Below are positions 36,419 to 45,139 of a DNA stretch of 64,000 nucleotides, one piece after another. Under the pieces are notes generated by a model. That model was not told the DNA's origin and made no database searches. It worked only from the letters and a program-made list of their open reading frames with translations. The stretch is from Novosphingobium flavum (lineage in GTDB: Bacteria > Pseudomonadota > Alphaproteobacteria > Sphingomonadales > Sphingomonadaceae), in contig NZ_JACLAW010000009.1 of assembly GCF_014230315.1 (NCBI RefSeq), positions 1 through 64,000 of the forward strand, read 5' to 3'. Position numbers and translations under genes: made by a program. Position 1 is the first letter of the stretch. The number at the start of each line of letters is the position of its first letter.

Positions 36419-37255
36419 TTACTTGAGCTGGCAGATGTCGAGGACGTTCATGTCGGTATAGTCGAGGTTTTCCCCGCCCATGGCCCAGATGAACGCATAT
36501 TTGCGGGTGCCCGATCCCATGTGGATCGACCACGGCGGGCTGATCACCGCTTCTTCGTTGCCGATGACGAGGTGCCGCATCCCATCGGGCTCACCCATGT
36601 AGTGGAACACGCGGTCGTTGGGCTCGGCCATGTCGAAATAAAGGTAAATCTCGCTGCGCCGGTCGTGCAGGTGCGGGGGCATGGTATTCCACACCGAACC
36701 CTCTTCCAGCACGGTCAGGCCGAGCAGCAACTGGGCGCTCTCGCAGACGCCGGGAATGACCAACTGGTAGATCGTACGCTGGTTGGAACTGGCGAGGTCA
36801 CCGCGCTCGAGTGGGTTGGCCTGGTCCAGGGTGATGTGCTTGAGCGGGCAGGCCTTGTGGGCGGGCACCGAGGCCAGATAGAACCGCGCGCCGTCGCCCT
36901 CGAACAGCACTTCGGCGCTGCCCATCGGGATGTAGAGGCATTCCTTGTTGCCCAGTGCGAAGCGCTGGCCGTCCACCGTGATCGCACCCGCCGTACCGAT
37001 GTTGACCGCGGCCATCTCGCGCCGCTCGAGGAAGGGGCGTCCCGCGGCACTGGCCGGCACGGCCTGCTCGGGCAGGCGCAAGGAGCCGCCGGCAGGCACC
37101 GCGCCGCCAATCACGAAGCGCTCGTTGTGAGAGTAGTTCAGCGTGATCTCGCCGCTCCGGAACATGTCGGTGACGAGATAGCGCTCACGCAATTCGTCAT
37201 TGCTGACGCACTCCATCATGTCGGGATGGGTGGCGTGGTACGTCTTGGCGAACAT
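36419..37255 (-). CDS. kduI: 5-dehydro-4-deoxy-D-glucuronate isomerase
   Basis: A 278-residue cupin-fold isomerase clearly of the KduI family: [19 protein letters not shown] at the start, the metal-site region [18 protein letters not shown], and the close [18 protein letters not shown]. It converts 5-keto-4-deoxyuronate to DKII in pectin breakdown. It is the first gene of the minus-strand operon kduI-kduD-kdgK-esterase, with a LacI-type operator 76-90 bases upstream. Confidence 0.95.
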   Translation of the reverse strand: MFAKTYHATHPDMMECVSNDELRERYLVTDMFRSGEITLNYSHNERFVIGGAVPAGGSLRLPEQAVPASAAGRPFLERREMAAVNIGTAGAITVDGQRFALGNKECLYIPMGSAEVLFEGDGARFYLASVPAHKACPLKHITLDQANPLERGDLASSNQRTIYQLVIPGVCESAQLLLGLTVLEEGSVWNTMPPHLHDRRSEIYLYFDMAEPNDRVFHYMGEPDGMRHLVIGNEEAVISPPWSIHMGSGTRKYAFIWAMGGENLDYTDMNVLDICQLK

Positions 37256-37330
37256 GTGAATCTCTCCCAGAGGAATGTTGCAGGCTGGCTAAAGTCCATT
37301 ATCTGGACTCGTATTTCGCAGGATGCAACA

Positions 37331-37345
37331 CGGTAACCGGTGTCA
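37331..37345. promoter_or_regulatory. LacI-type operator before kduI
   Basis: CGGTAACCGGTGTCA, one base different from the sites at 31212-31226 and (as reverse complement) 38542-38556. It lies between the LacI gene stop and kduI. Confidence 0.78.
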
Positions 37346-37377
37346 TGATAGCGGCAACTGCATTGCCACGCAAGCTG

Positions 37378-38406
37378 TCAGCGCCGCGGCGGAGCCGCTG
37401 ACCCGCGCTCGATGAAGATGGACGGGAAAAGCGCCGGCTGGCCAGAGGCATGGCCCGGATCGATCAGTTTCAGCGCCGCCGTGCGCGCCATGGCTGCCAC
37501 GGGCCAGCGCACCGTGGTCAGTGGCGGCCAGATGTGTGCAGCGATGGGCGAATCGTCGAAGCCCACGATTGAGAGGTCGTCCGGCACCGAAAGGCCGCGC
37601 TCGCGCGCCGCATGGAGCACGCCGGCGGCCATCTCGTCATTGCAGGAATAGATCGCAGTCGGGCGCTCGGTGGCGTCAAGAAGCTTGTCCCCGGCGAGTT
37701 TGCCGGTCTCGAACGTGTAGTTTCCGGCGGCCTCGAGCTCCGGACCCTGCGGCAGGCCTGCCGCCTTGACCGCGTCGCGGTATCCCAGTTCGCGCTCCCG
37801 GGCCGAGCGGAAGCCTTCCGGTCCCGCCACGAAAGCGATGCGCCTGTGCCCCAGCGCGACCAGGTATTCCATGGCCTTGCGCACGGCTTCCCGGTCATTC
37901 GATTCGACTAGGTGCTCTCCGCTGTCGAGCTGGGCCGATCCCATCCGCACATAGCCTACGCCCAGTTCCTCGCAGACCCGTGCCAACTCGTCATTTTCCG
38001 AGATCGGCGGCATCAGCAGCACTCCGAACAGGCGTTGCTGCTCGAGAAAGGCGCGGACATCGTCCAGCATCCGGGGCGAACGGCGGTTGACCGGACGCAC
38101 GACGAGAGCGAACTCGGTATCGCGGATCGCCGAGAGGATGCCCTCCTGCACGTTCAGCACGGTCTGGGCATTCGGATTGTCGTGGATCAGTCCGATCAGG
38201 AAGTTGCGGCGCAGGGCAAGCGCCCGCGCCTGCGGGTTGGGCACATAGCCCAGGGCGGCAATCACCTTCTCGACCTTTTCGCGCGTGGCGTCGTTGAGCA
38301 GGGGCGAACGATTGATCACCCGGCTCACCGTCTTCTTCGAGACGCCAGCTTCGCGTGCGACGTCGTTGATCGTCGGCTTGGCCTCGCGTGCGGTGATTGC
38401 TCCCAT
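37378..38406 (-). CDS. LacI-family regulator of the pectin/hexuronate locus
   Basis: A 342-residue repressor-type protein. The N-terminal HTH reads TINDVAREAGVSKKTVSRVI with the hinge ALGYVPNPQARALALRR. The periplasmic-binding-protein-like effector domain follows, with FLIGLIHDNPNAQ, HRRIAFVAGPEG and SIVGFDDSPIAAHIWPPLTTV. It lies in the middle of the pectin genes, and matching CCGG-centred inverted sequences occur before each flanking transcription unit, so it is very likely their local regulator. The inducer is presumably a pectin breakdown product; this is inferred. The ATG at 38406 has GGAAG upstream. Confidence 0.92.
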   Translation of the reverse strand: MGAITAREAKPTINDVAREAGVSKKTVSRVINRSPLLNDATREKVEKVIAALGYVPNPQARALALRRNFLIGLIHDNPNAQTVLNVQEGILSAIRDTEFALVVRPVNRRSPRMLDDVRAFLEQQRLFGVLLMPPISENDELARVCEELGVGYVRMGSAQLDSGEHLVESNDREAVRKAMEYLVALGHRRIAFVAGPEGFRSARERELGYRDAVKAAGLPQGPELEAAGNYTFETGKLAGDKLLDATERPTAIYSCNDEMAAGVLHAARERGLSVPDDLSIVGFDDSPIAAHIWPPLTTVRWPVAAMARTAALKLIDPGHASGQPALFPSIFIERGSAAPPRR

Positions 38407-38541
38407 CGTATACTGCTTCCTTCGACCTCCGCCGACGGCGGATTTGCGCGGTCTTGCCGCGTCCAGGACCGTGCAGCAAGAGCGTTTGCGATACGGCAGG
38501 CGAACTTGTGCCTTGTCATCGGCAAGTCGGCAAGCTTATAT

Positions 38542-38556
38542 TGACACCGGTTACCA
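38542..38556. promoter_or_regulatory. LacI-type operator between the LacI gene and uxaA
   Basis: TGACACCGGTTACCA, 37-51 bases before the uxaA ATG and 136-150 bases before the LacI ATG. It could control uxaA and autoregulate the repressor. Confidence 0.82.
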
Positions 38557-38592
38557 AACAGTGATTCCGCCATAACCGACCACGGGATAGAG

Positions 38593-40104
38593 ATGTCGAC
38601 CAAAGGCCAGGCAGCGCTGCGCATTCATGCCGACGATACCGTCGCCGTAGCCCTGCGCGCGCTTTGTGCCGGCGAAACCGTCACCGTGGGACAGGTCGCG
38701 GTCACTTTGACCGAACCCATCGCGCAGGGCCACAAGCTGGCACTGCGGTCCCATGAGCCTGGTGATCCTGTGATCAAGTTTGGCGCCCCGATCGGCCGGG
38801 CGACGGCGCCGATCGCGCCAGGCGCTCACGTCCATGTCGATAACCTGGTGACGGCGCTTGTCGGCGAACTGGGCTATGATCCGGCGTCGGCCCGGTCTGC
38901 CCTGACCCAAAGACCGGCCACGGCACTGACCTGGCAGGGGTACCGGCGCGCCGATGGCCGCGCGGCCACGCGTAACGAGATTTGGATACTTCCCACTGTC
39001 GGCTGTGTCGGCCCAACGGCCGAAACCATCGCCCGCGAAGCCATGGAGCGCCATCAGCGGGCCGGACGGGAAGGGGGGCTGGATGGAATCCACGCCTTCA
39101 CCCATCCCCATGGCTGCTCGCAACTGGGCGACGACCTCGCCGGGACCCGCGCATTGCTGGCCGGACTCGCCGCCAACCCGAATGCCGCCGGCGTCCTGCT
39201 GCTTGGGCTGGGCTGCGAATCGAATCAGCTTGGCGCGCTGGTTGACAGTCTGCCCGACGGGGCGCGGGCCAAGGTCCGCACACTTGCCACCCAGTCGGCC
39301 GGGGATGAATTTGCCGAGGCGGCCGCCCTGATCGACGAAATGGCCGAGCAGGCTGCCGCCTGCCGCCGCGAAACCATCCCATTCGGGGAGCTGGCCGTAG
39401 GGCTCAAATGCGGCGGTTCCGATGGATTTTCCGGGCTGACCGCCAATCCGCTGCTCGGACGGTTCAGCGAAACGCTCGCCGCATCGGGAGGACGCGCGAT
39501 CCTGACCGAGATTCCCGAAATTTTCGGGGCGGAACAACCCCTGCTCGAACGGTCGACGGATGCCGGCGTTTTCCAGTCGGCCGCCGATCTGATCAACGGC
39601 TTCAAGCGCTACTATCTCGATCAAGGACTGCCGGTTTCGGAAAATCCCTCACCCGGCAACATCGCCGGCGGCATTACCACTCTCGAAGAAAAGTCGCTCG
39701 GCGCGGTCCAGAAAGGCGGGCGTGCCCCGTTGGTCGACGTGATCGGCTACGGAGCCCAGGTTCGCCGGTCAGGGCTGACCCTGCTGGAGGCGCCTGGCAA
39801 TGATGCCGTGTCCTCAACCGCACTGGCTGCGGCCGGGGCGACACTTATCCTGTTCACCACCGGCCGGGGGACGCCGCTGGGCTTTCCGGTGCCGACGGTC
39901 AAGGTTGCATCAAACTCGGCGCTCGCCGTGGCCAAACCGCATTGGATCGACTTTGACGCCGCCCTGGCGCTCGACGAAGGGCAGGATGTGGCTGACGCGG
40001 CCTTCCTCGAACGTGTCTGCGCCCTTGCCAGCGGCGAGCTTACCGCTGCCGAACGGAGCGGCAACCGCGCCATCGCGATCTGGAAACGGGGCGTCACGCT
40101 GTGA
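38593..40104 (+). CDS. uxaA: Altronate dehydratase
   Basis: A 503-residue protein with the two-part UxaA architecture. The N-terminal SAF domain (about 1-100) has LRIHADDTVAVALRAL. The large C-terminal catalytic domain has LPTVGCVGPTAETIA, HPHGCSQLGDDLAGT, LKCGGSDGFSGLTANP and TEIPEIFGAEQPLLER. It converts D-altronate to 2-keto-3-deoxygluconate, which KdgK then phosphorylates. Its usual partners UxaB and UxaC are not in this window. A LacI-type operator precedes it. Confidence 0.93.
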   Translation: MSTKGQAALRIHADDTVAVALRALCAGETVTVGQVAVTLTEPIAQGHKLALRSHEPGDPVIKFGAPIGRATAPIAPGAHVHVDNLVTALVGELGYDPASARSALTQRPATALTWQGYRRADGRAATRNEIWILPTVGCVGPTAETIAREAMERHQRAGREGGLDGIHAFTHPHGCSQLGDDLAGTRALLAGLAANPNAAGVLLLGLGCESNQLGALVDSLPDGARAKVRTLATQSAGDEFAEAAALIDEMAEQAAACRRETIPFGELAVGLKCGGSDGFSGLTANPLLGRFSETLAASGGRAILTEIPEIFGAEQPLLERSTDAGVFQSAADLINGFKRYYLDQGLPVSENPSPGNIAGGITTLEEKSLGAVQKGGRAPLVDVIGYGAQVRRSGLTLLEAPGNDAVSSTALAAAGATLILFTTGRGTPLGFPVPTVKVASNSALAVAKPHWIDFDAALALDEGQDVADAAFLERVCALASGELTAAERSGNRAIAIWKRGVTL

Positions 40105-40137
40105 CGCCGGCTTGGCACGGCGTCCTGTACTTGCAGA

Positions 40138-40152
40138 TGACACCGGTTTCTC
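40138..40152. promoter_or_regulatory. Weaker LacI-type operator before the FAH-family gene
   Basis: TGACACCGGTTTCTC shares the full TGACACCGGTT half and centre with the site at 38542-38556 but differs at three of the last five positions. It lies 50-64 bases before the hydratase-like gene. Confidence 0.55.
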
Positions 40153-40201
40153 CTAGCCGCCGGGCCTGGACCGGATTGCTGCGCCGTCGCTCTCCGACAA
40201 T

Positions 40202-41056
40202 ATGGAACCCATCATGATGCCCACGTCCGCTCATCCCAGCCAAGGCCGCCCGGCCCACATCTCCGCCGAGGCGTCGGCAACGGCCGAAGCTTTTGTCACG
40301 GCCCGCCGTGTCGGACTTGGCCTCGACGCCTATCCGGGCGAGCGGCCAGGCGATCTTGCCGGCGCCTACCTGATTCAGGAGCGTGCCATCGCGTTCGACG
40401 GTCGGACTGTGATGGGCTGGAAGGTCGGGCGCATCGCCCCGCCGCTGGTCGAACAGCTTGGTGCCAACCGCCTGACCGGCCCGATCTTCGAGGGCACCCA
40501 GCGATTGGCCGACGACGGCAGCGCCCCCGAGATGCCGGTTTTCGCCGATGGATTTGCCGCCGCCGAAGCTGAATTCCTGCTCCATATTGTCCCGGGCAAG
40601 GCCGATGCCCGTCCGGCTGACGATGCAGCGACGCGGCTGCTCATCGACGAGGTGCGCCTTGGCATCGAGATCGCCTCATCCCCGTGGCGCGGGATCAACG
40701 CCGACGGACCGGCCGTCACCGCGTCCGACTTCGGCAACAATCACGGGCTGGTCCTGGGCCCGCGCGTCGAGAACTGGCGGGAGCTTGATCTTCAGGCCGT
40801 CGAGATCCGGACCGAGGTGGCCGGCGAGACGGTCGGCTGCGCCACGGCCCAAACCATGCTGGACGGCCCGCTTGGCGCGGTGCGGTTTCTCCTCGGACAC
40901 CTTGCCGATCGCGGGATAGACGTCACCGCCGGGACCTGGGTTTCGTCCGGGGCTGTTACCGGGGTCCATGTGGTCGAGCCGGGACAGGAGGTCCGCGCGG
41001 TGTTCGGCGATCTGGGCGAGGTGCGCTGCCGGATTGTCGCGGCACGGCCAGACTAG
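40202..41056 (+). CDS. FAH-superfamily hydratase-like protein (2-keto-4-pentenoate hydratase type)
   Basis: A protein of about 284 residues resembling MhpD-type 2-keto-4-pentenoate hydratases: YLIQERAIAFDGRTVMGWKVG, the acidic metal-site region AAEAEFLLHI and DEVRLGIEIASSPW, and GTWVSSGAVTGVHVV near the end. Meta-cleavage aromatic genes are absent around it. It is flanked by uxaA and an ExuT-like transporter and has an operator-like site upstream, so a role on a 2-keto-3-deoxy sugar acid is more likely than aromatic degradation; this is inferred. The start is uncertain: ATGs at 40202, 40214 and 40217 lack a strong ribosome site. Confidence 0.78.
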   Translation: MEPIMMPTSAHPSQGRPAHISAEASATAEAFVTARRVGLGLDAYPGERPGDLAGAYLIQERAIAFDGRTVMGWKVGRIAPPLVEQLGANRLTGPIFEGTQRLADDGSAPEMPVFADGFAAAEAEFLLHIVPGKADARPADDAATRLLIDEVRLGIEIASSPWRGINADGPAVTASDFGNNHGLVLGPRVENWRELDLQAVEIRTEVAGETVGCATAQTMLDGPLGAVRFLLGHLADRGIDVTAGTWVSSGAVTGVHVVEPGQEVRAVFGDLGEVRCRIVAARPD

Positions 41057-41109
41057 GAAACATCATCGCGCCCGACCGGAATGAACCGGCGGCGCCGGGA
41101 GAGAGATCG

Positions 41110-42393
41110 ATGCAAGGCAATGCCAGCAATCCTGCCGCCCCCGGCGGCCGATACCGGTGGCTGATCGTCACGCTGCTCTTCGCGGCCTGCACGATCAACT
41201 ACGTCGATCGCCAGATGATCGGCGTACTCAAGCCGACCCTGGTGAACGAGCTCGGCTGGACCGAGAGCGACTATGCAGACATCGTGTTCTGGTTCCAGTT
41301 GGCCTATGCAGTGGCCTACCTTGTTTTCGGCAAGGTGGTCGACGTGCTCGGCACGCGGCTGGGCTATGCCGTGGCCGTGGTGATCTGGACGGCCGGACAT
41401 ATGGCGCATGGCCTTGCCACGACAACGGTTCAATTCGCTCTGGCCCGCGCCGGCCTCGGCATCGGCGAGGCGGGGAATTTCCCCGGCGGCGTCAAGGCCG
41501 TGTCCGAGTGGTTCCCACAGCGCGAGCGCGCTTTCGCCACGGGCCTGTTCAACGCCGGCTCCAATGTCGGCGCGATCCTCACCCCGCTGCTGCTTTGGCT
41601 GATCATCGATCACTGGGGCTTTGACTGGCGGATGGCATTCTACATGACCGGCATTTTCGGCGCCGCTTGGCTGATCGCCTGGCTCGCCGTCTACCGCGTA
41701 CCGGCCGAAAAGCCGCAGGTCTCCGCCGAGGAGCGGGCCTGGATCGAGCAGGACGGCCCGCCCGCGACCTCGATCAAGGCCGGGGTGGCCGACGTGATCG
41801 GACGGCGCGAGACCTGGGCCTATGCGCTCGGCAAGTTTTGCATCGACCCGATCTGGTGGTTCTTCCTGTTCTGGCTTCCGGGCTACCTTGGCCAGCGCTA
41901 CGGGCTCGATCTCAAGACCTTCGCCCTGCCAGTCGCCGCGATCTACCTGATTTCAGACGCCGGCAGCATTTTCGGGGGCTGGATGTCCTCGCGCCTGATC
42001 GCGGCCGGGCACAGCGTCAACTTCGCCCGCAAGATCACCATGCTGGTCAGCGCAATAGCCATCCTGCCGATCTGGTTCGCCCAGGATGTCGGCACGGTCT
42101 GGGGCGCGGTCCTGCTGATCGGGCTGGCGACGGCCGGGCACCAGGCCTTCTCGGCCAATCTCTATACGCTGCCGTCGGATGTCTATCCGCAAGGCGCGGT
42201 CGGCACCGTGATCGGGATCGGTGGCGCGATCGGGGCAACCGGCGGCATGTTCATGGCCAAGTTCACCGGCTACGTGCTCGACACGACGCACAGCTACGCC
42301 CTGCTTTTCGCGATCTGCGCGAGCGCCTATCTTGTTGCCCTGGCGATCGTGCACCTGCTCTCGCCGCGGCTCGCGCCGGTTCATCTGGACTGA
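41110..42393 (+). CDS. exuT: MFS hexuronate transporter (ExuT/anion:cation symporter family)
   Basis: A 427-residue 12-helix major facilitator. It starts RWLIVTLLFAACTINYVDRQ, the family's first helix. It carries LGIGEAGNFPGGVKAVSEWF, a strong signature of the ACS hexuronate/glucarate group. It should import galacturonate or glucuronate across the inner membrane. It is 53 bases after the hydratase-like gene and is the last gene of the pectin locus. A hairpin without a T-run lies at 42396-42427. Confidence 0.88.
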   Translation: MQGNASNPAAPGGRYRWLIVTLLFAACTINYVDRQMIGVLKPTLVNELGWTESDYADIVFWFQLAYAVAYLVFGKVVDVLGTRLGYAVAVVIWTAGHMAHGLATTTVQFALARAGLGIGEAGNFPGGVKAVSEWFPQRERAFATGLFNAGSNVGAILTPLLLWLIIDHWGFDWRMAFYMTGIFGAAWLIAWLAVYRVPAEKPQVSAEERAWIEQDGPPATSIKAGVADVIGRRETWAYALGKFCIDPIWWFFLFWLPGYLGQRYGLDLKTFALPVAAIYLISDAGSIFGGWMSSRLIAAGHSVNFARKITMLVSAIAILPIWFAQDVGTVWGAVLLIGLATAGHQAFSANLYTLPSDVYPQGAVGTVIGIGGAIGATGGMFMAKFTGYVLDTTHSYALLFAICASAYLVALAIVHLLSPRLAPVHLD

Positions 42394-42446
42394 AAGCAGG
42401 CGGGCACCCGTAAGGGCGTCCGCCTGCCGTCAATCCGTCGCTTCCC

Positions 42447-42480
42447 AAAAAAGGGCGGCTCCCGCAAGCAGGAGCCGCCC
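42447..42480 (-). terminator. Rho-independent terminator of the flagellin gene
   Basis: Perfect ten-base arms GGGCGGCTCC (42453-42462) and GGAGCCGCCC (42471-42480) around an eight-base loop. On the minus strand the hairpin is followed by TTTTTT (complement of 42447-42452), 14 bases after the flagellin stop. Confidence 0.92.
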
Positions 42481-42494
42481 CCCACCGGGAACCG

Positions 42495-43319
42495 TTACTT
42501 GAGCAGCGAGAGAACGTTCTGCTGCGCCTGGTTGGCCTGTGCGATCATCGCGGTCGAAGCCTGCGAGAGGATCTGGGCCTTGGCCATCTTGGTGGTTTCC
42601 ACCGAATAGTCGGTATCCTCGATCCGCGAACGGGCATCGGACAGGTTGGCGATATTGCTGGTCATGTTGTTGACCGCCGATTCCAGCCGGTTCTGTCCGC
42701 CGCCAAGCGAAGCGCGGCTGGCGTTGACGTCGGCCAGGGCGAGGTCAACATTGTCCATCGTGGTCGAGGCGAGCGCAGTGGTCGTAACGTCGAGCGCGGT
42801 GGCAGAGATGTTGGTGCCGTCGATCGCGGTCGAGGTGAGGGTCACGGTCTGGCCGCTCTCTGATCCGGTCTGGATGTCGATGCTGACATCGGTGCCGGCC
42901 GTGGTGCTGAACAGGGTGATCCCGTTGAACGTGGTGTTGCCCAGCACGTCGGAGATCTGCTGGGTCAGGTTAGTGACTTCCGACTGCATGGCCGCCCGGT
43001 CCGAAGTCTGGAACGTGCCCGAAGCGCCCTGAACCGCCAGTTCGCGGATACGCTGCAGCATGTTGGAGACTTCCGACAGCGCGCCTTCAGCCGTCTGCGC
43101 AAGGCTGATGCCGTCATTGGCATTGCGGATGCCCTGGCTCATGCCCTTGATCTGCGAAGTCATCGAGGTAGCGATGGCAAGGCCCGCCGCGTCGTCCTTG
43201 GCAGAGTTGATGCGCTTGCCGGTCGACAGGCGTTCCATTGCCGAGCCGAGCATCTTGTCGGCCGCAACTGACGCGTTCGAAGCGCGCAGCGCGGAAATGT
43301 TGGTGTTGATGACCGCCAT
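42495..43319 (-). CDS. fliC: Flagellin
   Basis: A 274-residue flagellin, short for the family because the variable outer domains are minimal. N-terminal D0/D1 AVINTNISALRASNA, STGKRINSAKDDAAGLAIA and NDGISLAQTAEGALSEV; C-terminal NLSDARSRIEDTDYSVET and QANQAQQNVLSLL. The start is the ATG at 43319 (MAVINTN), since flagellins begin this way. No other flagellar gene is in the window. It has its own strong terminator. Confidence 0.96.
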   Translation of the reverse strand: MAVINTNISALRASNASVAADKMLGSAMERLSTGKRINSAKDDAAGLAIATSMTSQIKGMSQGIRNANDGISLAQTAEGALSEVSNMLQRIRELAVQGASGTFQTSDRAAMQSEVTNLTQQISDVLGNTTFNGITLFSTTAGTDVSIDIQTGSESGQTVTLTSTAIDGTNISATALDVTTTALASTTMDNVDLALADVNASRASLGGGQNRLESAVNNMTSNIANLSDARSRIEDTDYSVETTKMAKAQILSQASTAMIAQANQAQQNVLSLLK

Positions 43320-43373
43320 GGTCTGTTGCTCCCGGTGTGTGCGTGCCCCGGGGGTCCGGAGCACCTGAAGCAA

Positions 43374-43399
43374 AGACCGGCGGCGGCAGACGGAATTTA
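43374..43399 (-). promoter_or_regulatory. Candidate sigma-28-like promoter of the flagellin gene
   Basis: On the minus strand TAAA (complement of 43396-43399), 14 bases, then GCCGGTCT (complement of 43374-43381) resembles TAAA-N15-GCCGATAA, with three mismatches and one base less spacing. The start codon is about 55 bases further on. Confidence 0.3.
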
Positions 43400-43424
43400 A
43401 GGGGCAGGGTTAATAATTTCCCGG

Positions 43425-44297
43425 TCAGCCCAGGAAAGCCTTAATGTCGGCCATGAACCGGTCGAACTGATCATGATGCAGCCAATGGCCGGCATCGTCG
43501 TAGATCTTGAGTTCGGCATTGCGAAAGCAGGCCAGGCGGCCATCTTCATCCGGGCTGGAAAAGAAGCTGTCCCGCCCCCACAGCAGCAGGCTGGGGCAAT
43601 CTATAGCGGCCCAGACCTCGCGGATCTGTTCGTAGGTCGCGTCGACTGGATACCAGGCATTTATGTAATGGTCGTACTTCCAGCTGAGCGTACCATCCTC
43701 GTTGTGCCGCGTGCCATGCAGCGTGAGATGGCGGGCCTGTGCGTCGGTCAGGTGACGGTTGGCCTCCATCATCCGCGCAAGGGCGGCTTCGAAGTCGGGG
43801 TAGGTTCGGCGCGGCCTGGTCGAAATGGACCGGCGCAGTTCGATCCAGCGCCGCATCAGTTCGGCATAGCCCTTTTCGGCCCGCTCGGCGATCGACTTGG
43901 CGGTGAATCCCAATCCCTCGATATTGACCATCTTCGCCACGCGCGCGGGATAGATGCCAGCATAGCGCGCAACCACATTGCCGCCGAGCGAATGGCCGAT
44001 CAGGGTCACCGGCCCGTCGCCGAGCGCATGGATCAACTGCGCAAAGTCGTAGACGAAGGCCGTCAGCGAATAGTCGCCATCGGCCGACCATTCACTGTCG
44101 CCGTGGCCGCGCAAGTCGGGGGCAATCACGTGCCAGTCGCGGCGCAGCTCCTCGGCAACGGCATCGAACGACCGGCAGTGATCGCGCCCGCCATGCTGGA
44201 GGATCAGGAGCGGCGCTCCTTCATTGCCCCAGTCAAGATAGTGCAGGCGCAGACGCTGCGACAGGAAGGTCTGGGAAACGGGAGCAGGAAGAGACAT
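43425..44297 (-). CDS. Alpha/beta-fold hydrolase
   Basis: A 290-residue cytosolic alpha/beta hydrolase without a signal peptide. LILQHGGRDHCRSFD (oxyanion region), APDLRGHGDSEWS, nucleophile GHSLGGNVVARYAG, acid region LLWGRDSFFSS and His in YDDAGHWLHHDQFD. The substrate is not readable. It lies 47 bases after the exosortase hydrolase 1 gene on the same strand, so it might be transcribed with the exosortase arm, but its family is not one of the usual XrtA-associated hydrolases. Confidence 0.85.
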   Translation of the reverse strand: MSLPAPVSQTFLSQRLRLHYLDWGNEGAPLLILQHGGRDHCRSFDAVAEELRRDWHVIAPDLRGHGDSEWSADGDYSLTAFVYDFAQLIHALGDGPVTLIGHSLGGNVVARYAGIYPARVAKMVNIEGLGFTAKSIAERAEKGYAELMRRWIELRRSISTRPRRTYPDFEAALARMMEANRHLTDAQARHLTLHGTRHNEDGTLSWKYDHYINAWYPVDATYEQIREVWAAIDCPSLLLWGRDSFFSSPDEDGRLACFRNAELKIYDDAGHWLHHDQFDRFMADIKAFLG

Positions 44298-44344
44298 GGC
44301 CGATGCTTGCTCCGGGTCGGCCGGGAGGTCAACCTCGCGGGCCT

Positions 44345-45139
44345 TTAGCCAGCCGGTGAAGACAATAGGCCTGCGATCCTGTCCTCAAGCCATTCCTGCG
44401 CCGCCTGTTCCACGAAACTGTGGCTCGCTCCGGCGCAGATGGACAGGCGGGGATCGGTCCTGTCCCAGTCGCCAAGAAACGCCTGCCCGGTGCGGTCCCG
44501 TTCGGCGATCAGCAGCAGCGCCGGGCCCGAAAATCCTGCCAGCCCGGAGGTAATCTCCCGGGCAAGGCTCGTCGGCTCAGCCCGCCGGCTCATGTCGCGC
44601 AGTGAGCGCATCAGCCCCTTCAGCGAGACCTTTCCGCCAAGCAGGCGAAGCAGGGCCGCCGGATCGCGCAGCCGCCTGAGATAGTGACTGCGCAAGGCAC
44701 CGGCCGGCAGGGCCGCCGCCGCTCCATCCGCCTCGTCGCCCTCGATCGTCCAAGGGTTGGACAATACGAGACCGTCACAGCCCAGACCGCTCCCCAGCAT
44801 CAAGGCGCTTGCCGCGTCGCAATTGCCCCAGGCGACAACCCGCGTCAGCTGCGGTGCCTCGGCTCGGAAGGCCTCAATCGCGGCGCGGATATCTTCGGCC
44901 GAGTGTCGAAAGCCGAGGTTGCTCCCTTCGCTGTCGCCAATCCCCCGGCGGTCGAACCGGAATACTGGAAAGCCCCGGGCGGCAAGGCGTGTAGCGAGCA
45001 AGGCCTGCCCGTTCCAGGCGCCGCAGCGGATCTCGTTGCCGCCGCTGACGATCAGCAGGCCCGTCGCGGCCGGCGCATCGTCCAGCGTTCCGACCAGCGC
45101 CTGGCCTTCGCAGGCGAATGTCAGGTGCCGCCGGGTCAT
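44345..45139 (-). CDS. Exosortase A system-associated hydrolase 1
   Basis: A 264-residue alpha/beta hydrolase of the group found only near XrtA loci (hydr1_PEP, recalled as TIGR03100). Marks are TGLLIVSGGNEIRCGAWNG, FRFDRRGIGDSEG, VVAWGNCDAASALML in place of a classical Ser elbow, and ASHSFVEQAAQEWL. The apparent nucleophile position is Cys/Asp (GNCDAA), which is unusual for the fold and worth noting. The ATG at 45139 overlaps the hydrolase 2 stop by four bases. Biochemical role unknown. Confidence 0.88.
   Translation of the reverse strand: MTRRHLTFACEGQALVGTLDDAPAATGLLIVSGGNEIRCGAWNGQALLATRLAARGFPVFRFDRRGIGDSEGSNLGFRHSAEDIRAAIEAFRAEAPQLTRVVAWGNCDAASALMLGSGLGCDGLVLSNPWTIEGDEADGAAAALPAGALRSHYLRRLRDPAALLRLLGGKVSLKGLMRSLRDMSRRAEPTSLAREITSGLAGFSGPALLLIAERDRTGQAFLGDWDRTDPRLSICAGASHSFVEQAAQEWLEDRIAGLLSSPAG

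Noticed and set aside
42396..42427. Hairpin after the hexuronate transporter as a terminator
   Set aside because: The arms pair well (GCAGGCGGGC/GTCCGCCTGC) but no T-run follows on the plus strand, so it is not listed as an intrinsic terminator.
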